Assembly (NCBI GenBank): GCA_028285265.1
Contig: JANQPX010000042.1
Location: 1-35,314, forward strand
Length of the DNA stretch: 35,314 bases
Origin: Geminicoccaceae bacterium
Lineage (GTDB): Bacteria; Pseudomonadota; Alphaproteobacteria; Geminicoccales; Geminicoccaceae
Direction of reading: 5' to 3'
A program made the translations under genes and the position numbers. The first letter of the stretch is position 1. Each line of letters starts with the position of its first letter. Shown in pieces: positions 1 through 8,191 of this stretch. The notes under the pieces are model-generated. The model was not told where the DNA came from, made no database searches, and was given only the letters and a program-made list of their open reading frames with translations.

Positions 1-487
1 AGACGTTTGCCAGGTCTTCGTGGAACCGAATGACAGAGCGATGTCTTATGCCTAGCGTGGACTGACCTCGCTTTATTGTCTCCAAGTAGATACTTTCGGG
101 CTCATCCAATCGACGCCTTTTGTAATAGAAACGAGAGAGTTGCTGCATACTCGTCAAGCTATCGGGATGCTCTCGGCCCAGCGTTTCTTGACGCAGTTGC
201 AATGCTTTTCGATAGCTTTGCTCCGCTTTGTCGAAGCGATGCCAATCGTCATAGCTATCAGCAAGGAGCATCGTCGTAGAAGACGTTAATGGATGATTTG
301 CCCCGAGTTTGGCTTCTGCAAGAGCCAGAGCTTTTTCTGATAAGAGAACCGCTCTCTCGTAGTCTCGATCTCACTGGGCAGCTGCTCGCTGGTCAAGCTT
401 CTCAAGAATCGCCTGTTCTTTCCTGACCTCGGTTCCGCATCCAACAATCGCCAGAGCCAGAAAGATTCCAATAACACAGCGCCTCAT
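1..487 (-). pseudogene. TPR-repeat lipoprotein, interrupted by in-frame TGA, runs off left edge
   Basis: Read on the minus strand from the ATG at 485-487, the first 38 codons give a lipoprotein signal peptide (MRRCVIGIFLALAIVGC, cysteine 17 as the lipidation site) and a short charged linker. Codon 39 is TGA (371-373). The same frame then stays open to the window edge and encodes tetratricopeptide repeats of the kinesin-light-chain type: ERAVLLSEKALALAEAKLG, ANHPLTSS and REHPDSLTSMQQL mark the repeat register. The reading frame is therefore continuous except for one stop. Family proteins of this kind are periplasmic scaffolds with no enzymatic role. The simplest reading is a nonsense mutation (for example CGA to TGA) or a sequencing error. 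The 3' end is outside the window. Confidence 0.7.
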
Positions 488-659
488 TTCGCTTCACATT
501 GGCCAGTGCATTTCCAGGCCGAGCCCAGTATCGCCATGCGCTCGGTGATTTTCTCGAAAAGCTAGTCGACATCGCCAGCTCCGGACTCGAGCAGTGCCTT
601 GTGGAAAAGCAAGAATGAGGACGAATAGACACGCGTTCGATGCTATTGGCTCTGTTTGT

Positions 660-1088
660 TCAGCAGCAGATCCCTAAGCCCCCTTCAGAACTGAGATCAT
701 ACAAAGCGAACCATCTTGCGACACACGTGACGCCGTTGTCTTCTCGGAACGTGATGCTGTCTTGATCTTCAAATGCACCGTCTGGAATTACGACCTCAGC
801 AATAAAAACCACCTCATGGCCGGTCGCGCCTTTGTGGACGTATATATTCTCTATGACAAGGGGTTCGCCGCGAACGTCAACGTCTATTCCGGGTTCTTCC
901 TGAAACTCACGAACGACTGCGGCACGCCAGGTTTCACCAAATTCAATGACTCCACCAAGTGGCCGGACACCTTTCATCCGACCCGAGTGACTAAAGATCT
1001 CGGACGCGAGCAATCCTCCATCCCTCCAATGCAGGGCGATAGCTTTAACTCGTATATTTGGGCTTGGGCGCCACTTTGTCATCTGCAC
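660..1088 (-). CDS. Nudix hydrolase, C-terminus probably frameshifted
   Basis: This 142-residue protein carries a complete Nudix box at residues 46-68: G46-x5-E52-x7-R60-E61-F62-Q63-E64-E65-P66-G67-I68. This is the Mg2+-binding loop-helix-loop of enzymes that cleave nucleoside diphosphates linked to another moiety X. The substrate cannot be told from sequence. The protein starts MQMTKWRPS; the ATG six bases further in is an alternative start. The last residues (GGLGICC) are unlike the family, whereas the next frame after a G5 run (679-683, minus-strand G) reads LRDLLLNKQSQ and stops at 643-645. That reading is a typical Nudix tail. A one-base loss in the homopolymer would explain it, leaving the core intact. 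It is transcribed toward the broken TPR gene. Confidence 0.8.
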   Translation of the reverse strand: MQMTKWRPSPNIRVKAIALHWRDGGLLASEIFSHSGRMKGVRPLGGVIEFGETWRAAVVREFQEEPGIDVDVRGEPLVIENIYVHKGATGHEVVFIAEVVIPDGAFEDQDSITFREDNGVTCVARWFALYDLSSEGGLGICC

Positions 1089-1390
1089 TCAAGAGTCCAA
1101 ATGCACAACGATCGATAGCTTTCTTGCTGACCACAACAGCGCTTGGCTGTTATGGCAGGGTAGGGTCATCATTTCGCATTGGCCCCCAATGCCGTTGGCT
1201 TCCGCTTGAGGCCGTAAAGCCGTCTCCACGGTCTGTCCTAAGCCGGAAAGGTCCGCTCTGGGGCACCTTCTTGCAAGAAGGCTGACCTCGTGTTTGTGCC
1301 AGATCAGACCTAAGCGATAATGCTCCGAGGGCCCAAATGCAGACGAAGCGACTGTTGCAGAGTAGGTGGAATGGAGGCAGGGTCGCGAGT
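1089..1390. other. Intergenic stretch with a perfect 16-bp palindrome
   Basis: About 300 bp separate the Nudix gene (minus) from the GrpB gene (plus). Short ORFs here lack family features and look like chance. The only structure I can point to is a perfect 16-bp palindrome, CCTTCTTGCAAGAAGG, at 1266-1281. It has no unpaired loop, so it is more likely a protein-binding site or chance than a terminator. Promoters for both flanking genes should lie here, but I see no clear consensus. Confidence 0.4.
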
Positions 1391-1930
1391 ATGAACAACA
1401 TGGTGTTGCCCCATGATCCGAACTGGAAGGCGGTTTTTGCAGCGGAAACCGGTCCTCTTCGGTCAGCTCTCGGGAGCAATCTGATAGAGCTTCACGACAT
1501 TGGCAGCACCGCCATTACGGGCATTCTGGCGAAGCCGATCATCGATATACTCGGTGTTGTAGCGTTTTTGGAGGATGTCGACAGGCAATCGGCTTCCATT
1601 GAGTGGCTTGGCTATGAGGTCATGGGCACCTATGGCATTGACGGCAGGCGATACTTTCGGAAGATCGATGCCTCAGGTAGACGAACCCATCATCTTCACA
1701 TCTTTGAGGACGGATCAGACAATATCGAACGACACTTGGCGTTCCGAGACTACCTGATAGCCCATTCGGAGAAGGCGGCCGAATATTCTGAGTTGAAGGC
1801 GTCCCTAACATCCGGAGTTGCCACGTCTTGGGATGCATATCTCGATGGCAAAGATCCGTTCATCAAAGCTACGGAACGGGACGCCCTGGCATGGTATCGA
1901 CGCGCCTCGAGCAAATCGGGTCCGAGCTAA
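1391..1930 (+). CDS. GrpB family (UPF0157) nucleotidyltransferase-like protein
   Basis: The 179-residue product matches the GrpB/UPF0157 fold, a small member of the nucleotidyltransferase superfamily. Visible marks are the early PxW segment (HDPNWKAVF), the LHDIGSTAITGILAKPIIDIL block (GSTA plus K-P-x-x-D) and the YFRK...RTHHLHIF segment with its paired histidines. Family members are annotated either as dephospho-CoA kinase-linked domains or as stand-alone proteins of unsettled function, so I assign no reaction. The start at 1391 is chosen because GGAGG lies at 1373-1377; the open frame extends upstream to 1337 without a ribosome binding site. The gene stands alone and is intact, unlike its two left neighbours. 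Confidence 0.8.
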   Translation: MNNMVLPHDPNWKAVFAAETGPLRSALGSNLIELHDIGSTAITGILAKPIIDILGVVAFLEDVDRQSASIEWLGYEVMGTYGIDGRRYFRKIDASGRRTHHLHIFEDGSDNIERHLAFRDYLIAHSEKAAEYSELKASLTSGVATSWDAYLDGKDPFIKATERDALAWYRRASSKSGPS

Positions 1931-2389
1931 AGGCTATCTAACAGACGGATGCCCATAACTCATTCTCTTAAACCTCGATCCTATGACCGTAACGGGCCAA
2001 GAGGTTGAGTAAGAGCCGCATCGAGCCGTGTTTCCTTTGCTGGGCCAAGCAGCCCTTTGGTCTGAATGCACTTGCTTGTCTGCCGTCGAACATAGTCTCG
2101 GCAAAGGCTCTATGGCGAGATCCTGCCAGAACCAGTCGCCAGCGCTACTGTCGATTCTAGAGATCGATAGCAGCAACTCTGATAAGCTGTCAGCCTGTAG
2201 TCAAACAGTGCCATCGGCAGCTGGCGCGGGTTTGGATTTTGGTCTGTCACGATGGGTCATTTCAAGGCCCGATCTGGCATCCGATCGACGAATTGACTAG
2301 GCGGTGACGACATAAAGATATGTCTGGCATAACCGGCTTACTGTAACTGAAGTCCGCTTTCGACTATTGGCTCGCTGTCGCAAGCTTGG
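1931..2389. other. 460-bp gene-poor gap
   Basis: Several open frames of 80-90 codons exist on both strands, but none has a recognisable domain, a convincing ribosome binding site or codon use like the neighbours. One imperfect inverted repeat is visible: 12-base arms (10 of 12 pairs) at 2144-2155 and 2163-2174 with a 7-base loop and no T-run. The gap marks the boundary between the eroded left edge and the catabolic island. It could hold remnants of deleted genes. Confidence 0.4.
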
Positions 2390-4015
2390 TCATGTCTGAA
2401 ACATGTGGGCCAATTGTAGTGCTAGGAGGCGCGAAAAGAACCGAGCCTGGCTAAGATTGCCTCCCGTGAACCACAGCCCTGGCTGAGCGGTTTCGACCCA
2501 CATGTTTCGCTGCTCTCCGATCCAGGGGCCGGGGTCGCCTTTCGTGCCGGAGCCATAGCCCCAGCAAGGGCCGACCTTGTCCGCCGTTTCTCGGTCGATC
2601 AGAGCCGCGACCCAGTCGGTCATGTCGCCATAGCCTGTCGCGTAGATCACGGCATCTGCCTTGAGGGCCTCACCACTCTCCAAGTGAACCTCGGCCTCAG
2701 ACAGGTGGCTAATCCCGTGGCCCGAGCGCACGCCGATGCGGCCATCGATCACCATCGCGGCCCCACCCACGTCAATGTAATAGCCGGACGCTGTGCGCCG
2801 GTATTTCATACCAAGTCCCGTACCATCTTCGGCGAAATCGATGGCAAAGCCAGCATCTGTCAAGCGGTCGTAGAAATCCTTGCGGTCCGCGCGAATACCA
2901 TCCCAGAGCTTGCGGTGGTCCTGTTCAAGCAGGCGTAGAGGCGTGGAAGCTTGTAAGATGTCGGCCTTGTCGGTGGTGATGCCGCTGGCCACGGCTTCTG
3001 CTGAGTAAAGCGGTCCAAGGATGCGCTCGCAAAAGTCCGCTTGGTCCACAACAAGTGTACTTGAACGTTGTACCATGACCGGGCGCGCGCCTTGGCTCAC
3101 AAGATCCGTGGCAATGTCATGGGCTGAATTGTTGGCGCCAACGACGACGACATTCTGTCCCTCGAAGCCATGACCCCCGTTATAGGCGCTGGAATGCATC
3201 TGGGGGCCCTTGAACAGATTTTGGCCGGGGAAGTCGGGCAGTCGTGGAAAGCCCGAGAGGCCCAATGCCATGACGAGATGGGTCGGGCGCAAGATCTGTT
3301 GATTGCCATGGCAATCCAGTTCCGCGCCCCATGTGTTGTCCACGTGATCGAAGCACGCTTTGGTCAGACTGGTGCCCGTCCAAATGTTGAGGCCAAGATC
3401 GTTGGCATAGGCCTCTAGCCAATCTCCCATCTGGTCCTTCGGGGTGAACACGGGCCAACCCTCTGGGAAGGGCTTAAAGGGCATATGGTCGTACCAAACC
3501 GGGTCATGAAGAACGAGGCTTTGGTATCGCGACCGCCATTGATCGCCGACGCGGGGATACTTGTCGACGATCAGATAGGGGACACCAAGGTCGGCGAGTT
3601 GCGCGCCAAGCGCGAGGCCTCCCTGGCCACCACCAACGACGAGGACGAAGGGGTCATGCGTGTCGGGCACGGGCGCTTTTGGCAGATCCTCAAGCATGGT
3701 GAAGAGCGTCTTACAGAGCCCGTCGCCCAGACGGAGATGGCCGCGGCCCGCACCGTGCTTTGTCCGGAAGTGGAACAACCCTTCCTGATCGGTGGTGGCG
3801 CCCTCAAAAGTGGCAGCAACGAAGCCCGTTTCGGGACCAGCTTTGGCGCCGAATGCGCCTATGGCGTCACAACCTTCAAGTGTTTGCAGGGTCCAGCCAA
3901 AGGGTAGGTAGTCACGCCAGAAGGCACTTGGTTCGAAAAGTTGGGCGATAGCGTCGGCGTTGCTGGACGCGATAGTTTTTGTGAACTGATCAAGCCAAAC
4001 TTGTGCGGTTATCAT
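2390..4015 (-). CDS. Flavin-containing monooxygenase with N-terminal SnoaL-like domain
   Basis: This 541-residue protein has two parts. Residues 1 to about 120 look like a SnoaL/NTF2-like domain. The rest is a class B flavoprotein monooxygenase-like oxidoreductase. It has an FAD-binding GGGQGG at 128-133, the FxGxxxHxxxY fingerprint as FKGPQMHSSAY at 268-278, an NADPH-binding GANNSA at 293-298, and an ATGYGDM segment near the C-terminus. Relatives use NAD(P)H and O2 to hydroxylate or Baeyer-Villiger-oxidise small substrates in the cytoplasm; the substrate here is unknown. The ATG at 4015 lies just after the TGA of the upstream enolase-superfamily gene; an ATG at 4030 would overlap that gene. 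It is the last gene of the leftward operon, so an oxidative step or by-product handling is likely. Confidence 0.82.
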   Translation of the reverse strand: MITAQVWLDQFTKTIASSNADAIAQLFEPSAFWRDYLPFGWTLQTLEGCDAIGAFGAKAGPETGFVAATFEGATTDQEGLFHFRTKHGAGRGHLRLGDGLCKTLFTMLEDLPKAPVPDTHDPFVLVVGGGQGGLALGAQLADLGVPYLIVDKYPRVGDQWRSRYQSLVLHDPVWYDHMPFKPFPEGWPVFTPKDQMGDWLEAYANDLGLNIWTGTSLTKACFDHVDNTWGAELDCHGNQQILRPTHLVMALGLSGFPRLPDFPGQNLFKGPQMHSSAYNGGHGFEGQNVVVVGANNSAHDIATDLVSQGARPVMVQRSSTLVVDQADFCERILGPLYSAEAVASGITTDKADILQASTPLRLLEQDHRKLWDGIRADRKDFYDRLTDAGFAIDFAEDGTGLGMKYRRTASGYYIDVGGAAMVIDGRIGVRSGHGISHLSEAEVHLESGEALKADAVIYATGYGDMTDWVAALIDRETADKVGPCWGYGSGTKGDPGPWIGEQRNMWVETAQPGLWFTGGNLSQARFFSRLLALQLAHMFQT

Positions 4016-4016
4016 G

Positions 4017-5174
4017 TCAGACGCCTGCATCCGCAAACTGCCGTAAGCTGTCCGGCTCTGGTGGATGGACGAGGCCGGGCGTGGCCGGTAGGGCCACGCT
4101 TCCGGCCTTGATTGTTATGGTGTCGCCGCAGAGATCGGTGCGAAGCGCGTTGGCGTTCACATCGACCTCACAGGCGGAGTTGGGGCCAAGCGCGGCGCTC
4201 ATGGAAAGTGCCGCCATTTGCCCCACAGCGGTTCCCATGAAGTGCGGCCAGATCATCACGCCGTCAGGCACCACTTCTGCTAGGTCTAACGCGCCAGAGA
4301 CCCCGCCCCATTTGGCCACGTCCGGTTGAAGGACCTGCATCCCAGCGCGGGTCATGGTGAGGAAATCCGCGACACCATAGATGTTCTCGCCGCCGGCGAG
4401 AGGGATGTCGGTCGATTGGGCAAGCTCCTCCCAGTCGCTAAAGGGAGCGTCAGCAGGTAAAGGCTCTTCAGCAAAGTAAGGATTGTAGTCCTCAATCGCG
4501 TGGAGTGAGGCCTTCGCCTGGTCCAGCGTCCAGGATTGATTGCTATCGACCATGATGCGTGCGCCGTGAGGGCAAAGTGCCGCCGCTCGTTCGACGATCT
4601 TTGTATTGCCGTGTTCAGCAAAGCCGATCTTCAATTTGAAATGCGTTTGGCCAAGGCCTGCGTGAAAGGGGATCAGACGTTCAAGATCCTCGGCATTGAT
4701 CGATGTAGCATAAGACCGCGCCGTTGGTGCGCTGAGCCCCATGAATTCGGTGAAAGAGAGGCCTGCATGGCGGAGGCAGAGGTCCCAAAGTGCGGTGTCT
4801 AGGCCTGCCAGGAGATGTTCGAAGACCTGCGTCTGCCCCACATGAAGAAAGAAGAGCGAGAGCTCTCTGCGAAGCGCTTCTTGGATCTCGCGTGGGTCAG
4901 AGAAGGTCAGGTTCGTGAGGTGACCCCTGATCACATCTTCGATCAAATGCGCTTTGTGGAGGTTGGCGCGGGGCGGAAAGTTTGCCCAGATTTCTCCCCA
5001 ACCGAAGCAGCCAGAGCCGTCTTCGATCCGCACCAAAAGCGCAGGGCGCGTAGGCATCGTTCCCAACGCCATCTTGGGAGAGGTGCCTCCTGTTGCGCGG
5101 ATCGGGAAAACGGCGATCCGAGAGAGCGTTATGGCGTGGCGGAACTGCATGTTACCAATCGACGTACGTTGCAT
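4017..5174 (-). CDS. Enolase-superfamily enzyme (mandelate racemase/muconate lactonizing family), probable sugar-acid dehydratase
   Basis: The 385-residue product has the full mandelate-racemase-type active site. There is a KxK base at K180-L-K182, and metal ligands at D210 (with N212 in DSNQSW), in the FAEEPLP segment (236-237) and at E263 (AGGENIYG). The second-face dyad is D285 (QPDVAKWGG) with H311 (WPHFMG). Such enzymes abstract the proton alpha to a carboxylate; with both Lys and His bases present, racemisation or beta-elimination (dehydration) of an aldonate or related acid is expected. The start at 5174 overlaps the small upstream ORF by 23 nt and the stop is 1 nt from the monooxygenase ATG. 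Membership in an operon with transketolase subunits and a TTT importer supports a role in sugar-acid breakdown. The substrate is not predictable by eye. Confidence 0.88.
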   Translation of the reverse strand: MQRTSIGNMQFRHAITLSRIAVFPIRATGGTSPKMALGTMPTRPALLVRIEDGSGCFGWGEIWANFPPRANLHKAHLIEDVIRGHLTNLTFSDPREIQEALRRELSLFFLHVGQTQVFEHLLAGLDTALWDLCLRHAGLSFTEFMGLSAPTARSYATSINAEDLERLIPFHAGLGQTHFKLKIGFAEHGNTKIVERAAALCPHGARIMVDSNQSWTLDQAKASLHAIEDYNPYFAEEPLPADAPFSDWEELAQSTDIPLAGGENIYGVADFLTMTRAGMQVLQPDVAKWGGVSGALDLAEVVPDGVMIWPHFMGTAVGQMAALSMSAALGPNSACEVDVNANALRTDLCGDTITIKAGSVALPATPGLVHPPEPDSLRQFADAGV

Positions 5175-5373
5175 GCTCGGAGGTGTCGACGGTCACTGCC
5201 ACGGGACCGCCGGCATACGTGCCGATGTCAGCCTGCCTGATGCTGTTGTTCTTGGGCACCGTGTCGTGGTTCGCATTGACCTTCCCGGAGCGGCCATTCT
5301 TCTCTGACGAGTCTGTGGGATTGACCATTTTATAGGCCACAAGTCCGGACCCACATTCATAGCGATACGTCAT
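5152..5373 (-). CDS. Orphan 73-residue protein translationally coupled to transketolase
   Basis: I do not recognise this protein. Its ATG overlaps the TAA of the transketolase C-subunit gene in a TAATG joint, and its end overlaps the enolase-superfamily start by 23 nt, so its placement is that of a genuine operon member. It begins MTYRYECGSG, is polar, rich in Asn, Ser, Lys and Thr, and contains one cysteine (residue 7). It has no membrane segment or signal peptide. The middle (about residues 20-50) looks low-complexity and possibly disordered; the end TYAGGPVAVTVDTSEHATYV could form strands. It might be a small accessory subunit or a spurious frame; the tight coupling favours a real gene. 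Confidence 0.5.
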   Translation of the reverse strand: MTYRYECGSGLVAYKMVNPTDSSEKNGRSGKVNANHDTVPKNNSIRQADIGTYAGGPVAVTVDTSEHATYVDW

Positions 5374-6386
5374 TAAAGGGCCTCCAACTGCTCGGTCGAA
5401 CGGGATTTGACGTCTTCGATCCGAGCACCGGCAAGGTCATCTGCGGTGATGTCAAAGCGCTCGTTCATCATCTCTTCGACTTTTGTTACCAACGAGAGCG
5501 CATCGATTTCGTGCTTGCGCATGAGGTAGCCGAGTGTCGCGCCTGAGCAGTACGTGTCATCGATCCCGATTCGCACGAGCTTTTTGCCAATGCCGTGCTC
5601 CGCCATCCGTTCAGCCGTTGCTGACCCCAAGCCGCCTGTGCGCACATGGTTTTCCATGGTGATGACTCCATGTTTCGGCGTTTGAAGTGCGTCCAGAATG
5701 GTCGGATCGGTAAAGGGTTTCAGGGTCGAGACATGCAGGTGTGTCAGCGAGACACCTTTCGCTTCCAAGACTGCGGTCGCGCGCAGGGCTTCTTCAGTGC
5801 AACGTCCACTGGACAGGAGGGTGACATCCGTCCCATGGCTGAGAATGCGGGCGCGATTGAAAAGCAGCGGTTCATCCGCTGCAAACAGACGAGGCACTTC
5901 ACCGCGCAACATCCGCAGATAGACGGGGCCGTCGATGCTATCTGTCGCGTCAAGGATCGTCTCGACGTCTGTCGCATCACCGGCTTCGATGATCGACATA
6001 TTCGGAACACACCGCAGAGCGGCGATATCTTCGATGGATTGGTGGGTGACGCCGCCAGGCGTGTCCAAGCCTGGCAGGAACCCGACCAACCGAACGGGTA
6101 GGTTCGGATAGGCAACGGACATTTGGAGCTGGTCATAAGGGCGGCGATACAGGAACACGCAAAAGCTGTGAACGAAGGGGATCAGACCTTCGCGCGCCAT
6201 GCCGCCAGCCCAGCTCAGCATATTCTGCTCAGCCATGCCCATACTGAAAAAACGATCGGGATGAGCGTCGCGGAACTTGTGGCACTCCGTGGCGACGGTC
6301 AGATCGCCGGAAAGCACAACCATATTCGGGTGGCTCGCACCGTATCGCACAAGGTTATCCGCATGGGGGTTGTGGACGATGTCCAT
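5373..6386 (-). CDS. Split transketolase, C-terminal (pyrimidine-binding) subunit, pair 1
   Basis: This 337-residue protein covers the pyrimidine-binding and C-terminal domains of transketolase. GMAEQN at 50-55 supplies the catalytic glutamate (E53) that activates the cofactor's aminopyrimidine ring. HSFCVFLYRRPYDQL and GVTHQSIEDIAALR follow, then the Rossmann-like C-terminal domain with TMENHVRTGGLGS. Full transketolases are about 650-670 residues in one chain; here the enzyme is split, and the partner is the upstream gene. The chosen ATG overlaps that gene's TGA in a TGATG joint; the frame opens eight codons earlier without need. With thiamine diphosphate, the pair should move a two-carbon ketol unit between sugar phosphates or analogues. 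The operon context suggests a dedicated substrate rather than the housekeeping pentose phosphate pathway. Confidence 0.9.
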   Translation of the reverse strand: MDIVHNPHADNLVRYGASHPNMVVLSGDLTVATECHKFRDAHPDRFFSMGMAEQNMLSWAGGMAREGLIPFVHSFCVFLYRRPYDQLQMSVAYPNLPVRLVGFLPGLDTPGGVTHQSIEDIAALRCVPNMSIIEAGDATDVETILDATDSIDGPVYLRMLRGEVPRLFAADEPLLFNRARILSHGTDVTLLSSGRCTEEALRATAVLEAKGVSLTHLHVSTLKPFTDPTILDALQTPKHGVITMENHVRTGGLGSATAERMAEHGIGKKLVRIGIDDTYCSGATLGYLMRKHEIDALSLVTKVEEMMNERFDITADDLAGARIEDVKSRSTEQLEAL

Positions 6387-7342
6387 CAGGCGGTCTCCTC
6401 GAAGGCCCACTCGTCATGGAACTTCTGAAACCGTTCTATCTCGTCTTTGCCGCCAAAGCGGACGTAGTGCAGCTTGGGTTTGCGCTCTTCGAGCAACGGG
6501 ATGCCTTGGGCGCTGTTGGTGTAGCAAAGGACAACAAGCGGCTGACTGGGGTGGTCTATTGTGTTGATCGCATTGTCGATTGCGTCGACATCATGTCCGT
6601 TCACGACCAGAGCCTTGCCGCCAAACGCTTCAACGCGCTTGTCGATGGGCTCCAGGTTGATTTGATCCGCCGTTGCCCCATCACACTGCATGCCGTTGAC
6701 GTCGACACAGATCACAACGTTGTCGAGTTCATACTGGGCGAGACACTGAATGCCCTCCCAGGTCTGCCCTTCTTCAAGTTCTCCGTCCGACATGAACACA
6801 ACACAGCGCCCGGTCTCGCCTTTGAGCCTGCGGGCCAATGCGATGCCGCCGGCTTGACTTACCGCTTGTCCAAACGAACCCGTCGTCAACTCGAATCCTG
6901 GCGAATGCTCTGCGCCGATCATCTCGACCGAACTGCCATCGGTGTTGAAGCTGAAAAACGCATCGGGTGACAAACGCCCGGTTTCCACCAGCGTTGCGTA
7001 GATGGCGACGGCATAGTGTGCCGGTGAGATCAGGATCCGATCATGATCGGAACTTTGAGGTCCATTATACGCTGCACCGTGTCCTGGTTTAACACCGTTC
7101 CGCCCTGGAACGCCGGGGTTTTCCGGAGGAAAAAACGCGCCTTCGCTTGGCCCAAGATTGAGCGATTTGGTGTAAAGCGTGGCGAGCAAGTCAGCGCATG
7201 AGAGCGTTTGGCTGAGGTAGCATCCATTGTTCTTGACGGTCAGCTCCAAGACACGACGACGAACCCCGTGAGCAATGCGTCGCGCCTGCGTTTGCCATGT
7301 GTTGTCATGCAATGCTCTGTTCTCCGTTGGATGACCAATCAC
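6386..7342 (-). CDS. Split transketolase, N-terminal (thiamine diphosphate-binding) subunit, pair 1
   Basis: The 318-residue product is the PP-binding half of a two-subunit transketolase. The Mg2+/thiamine diphosphate motif is SDGELEEGQTWEG, with the usual GDG changed to SDG and the ending Asn present in VDVNGMQ. Upstream blocks PAHYAVAIYATL and AEHSPGFELTTGSFGQA match the family's substrate-channel histidine regions. The start codon is GTG at 7342. It is the first gene of the leftward operon and is divergent from the GntR regulator; the 96-bp gap carries the operator-like motif. It is about 40 residues longer than the pair-2 counterpart at 13704, mainly in an insertion near residues 75-100 (PPENPGVPGRNGVKPGHG). 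Confidence 0.9.
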   Translation of the reverse strand: MIGHPTENRALHDNTWQTQARRIAHGVRRRVLELTVKNNGCYLSQTLSCADLLATLYTKSLNLGPSEGAFFPPENPGVPGRNGVKPGHGAAYNGPQSSDHDRILISPAHYAVAIYATLVETGRLSPDAFFSFNTDGSSVEMIGAEHSPGFELTTGSFGQAVSQAGGIALARRLKGETGRCVVFMSDGELEEGQTWEGIQCLAQYELDNVVICVDVNGMQCDGATADQINLEPIDKRVEAFGGKALVVNGHDVDAIDNAINTIDHPSQPLVVLCYTNSAQGIPLLEERKPKLHYVRFGGKDEIERFQKFHDEWAFEETA

Positions 7343-7396
7343 TCAACTCTTTCCGATCCGTCCCGTTCTGCTAAGGTGAGATAGCGATTCTCAAAA

Positions 7397-7417
7397 GGTC
7401 TGGACCTTTGTACCTAT
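7397..7417 (+). promoter_or_regulatory. Putative GntR operator 1 (transketolase/regulator divergent promoter)
   Basis: A motif reading GGTCTGGACCTTTGTACC followed by TAT lies 22 nt upstream of the GntR gene's ATG. It matches, in reverse complement, a motif in front of tctC at 17 of 21 positions. Its left part also forms a perfect palindrome, AAAGGTC-TG-GACCTTT (7394-7409). Position and recurrence suggest binding by the neighbouring GntR protein, repressing both divergent units. Binding is inferred. Confidence 0.6.
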
Positions 7418-7438
7418 TAGGGCGGGGAGATTGTCAAC

Positions 7439-8155
7439 ATGAATCTTCAGGCGATGAAACGCTCGGCCGTACCCCTACACGCAGAAGTGGCCGAAGTTTT
7501 GCGCCATCAGATCATGTCTGGTGAGCTGGCGTCGGGCACAAAACTCCCGGCTTTGCGCGAGTTGACGGATCAGCTTGGCGTGGCGCGAATGACCGTTGTT
7601 CAGGCCATGAATACGTTAGAGGACGAGGGGCTAATTGAGAAGCACTCTGGTCGCGGGACCTTCGTCCGTGAGGTGAAGATCCCGCCTCGTCATACATTGC
7701 AATTGAAGGCGGACATTTCCCAGATCTACACCATGGTTGACCAGTTGGAGGTCTCGGTTCTGCAGCGCGATGCACAGATCGAGAAGTCTGAAGAAGGGCG
7801 ATATTTCAGGTCGATGAGCCGCATTCATGCTCGTGCAGGCAAGCCATTTTGCCGGGTTGATCTTAAGCTTGACGATCAGATTTTTGACCGGGCGCCAGAG
7901 CGATTCGCGACTGAGATCGTGGTGTCCGTACTGAGGGATCTTGGTGTCACTGTCGATAAAGCCCGTCAGAAGGTGACGATTTCCTACGCCGATTTCGCGA
8001 TGGCCCAAGCGCTTGAGATCAAGGTCAACTCTGCTGTGTTTCGGGTGCAGCGCGAATTCCTCGATGCAAAGGGCGACCTGATTTACTCCGCTACGCTCTA
8101 CTACCCCGGCGACCTGCTTGAGTTAGAGATGGAATTCGCGACCGGCGCTCTTTGA
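7439..8155 (+). CDS. GntR family transcriptional regulator, HutC subfamily (UTRA domain)
   Basis: This 238-residue regulator has a winged helix-turn-helix in residues 8-75 (VPLHAEVAEVLRHQIMSGEL, LPALRELTDQLGVARMTVV, LEDEGLIEKHSGRGTFVRE), then a UTRA-type effector domain from about residue 95 to 230. HutC-subfamily members are usually repressors released by a pathway metabolite such as a sugar phosphate or acid. The ATG at 7439 is preceded by GGCGGGGAG (7421-7429). The gene sits between the two catabolic operons, divergent from the transketolase operon and collinear with the transporter operon. Matching operator-like motifs are found in both promoter regions, so I infer local control of the whole island and of itself. 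Confidence 0.9.
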   Translation: MNLQAMKRSAVPLHAEVAEVLRHQIMSGELASGTKLPALRELTDQLGVARMTVVQAMNTLEDEGLIEKHSGRGTFVREVKIPPRHTLQLKADISQIYTMVDQLEVSVLQRDAQIEKSEEGRYFRSMSRIHARAGKPFCRVDLKLDDQIFDRAPERFATEIVVSVLRDLGVTVDKARQKVTISYADFAMAQALEIKVNSAVFRVQREFLDAKGDLIYSATLYYPGDLLELEMEFATGAL

Positions 8156-8191
8156 AGTAATTGCAAGCTTGACTCCGAGTCGTGAAAATAC

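Noticed and set aside
475..618. Plus-strand frame with protein-like ending (FPGRAQYRHALGDFLEKL...)
   Set aside because: Only about 47 codons with no start codon near the front and no family I can name; it may be a gene remnant but I cannot support a call.
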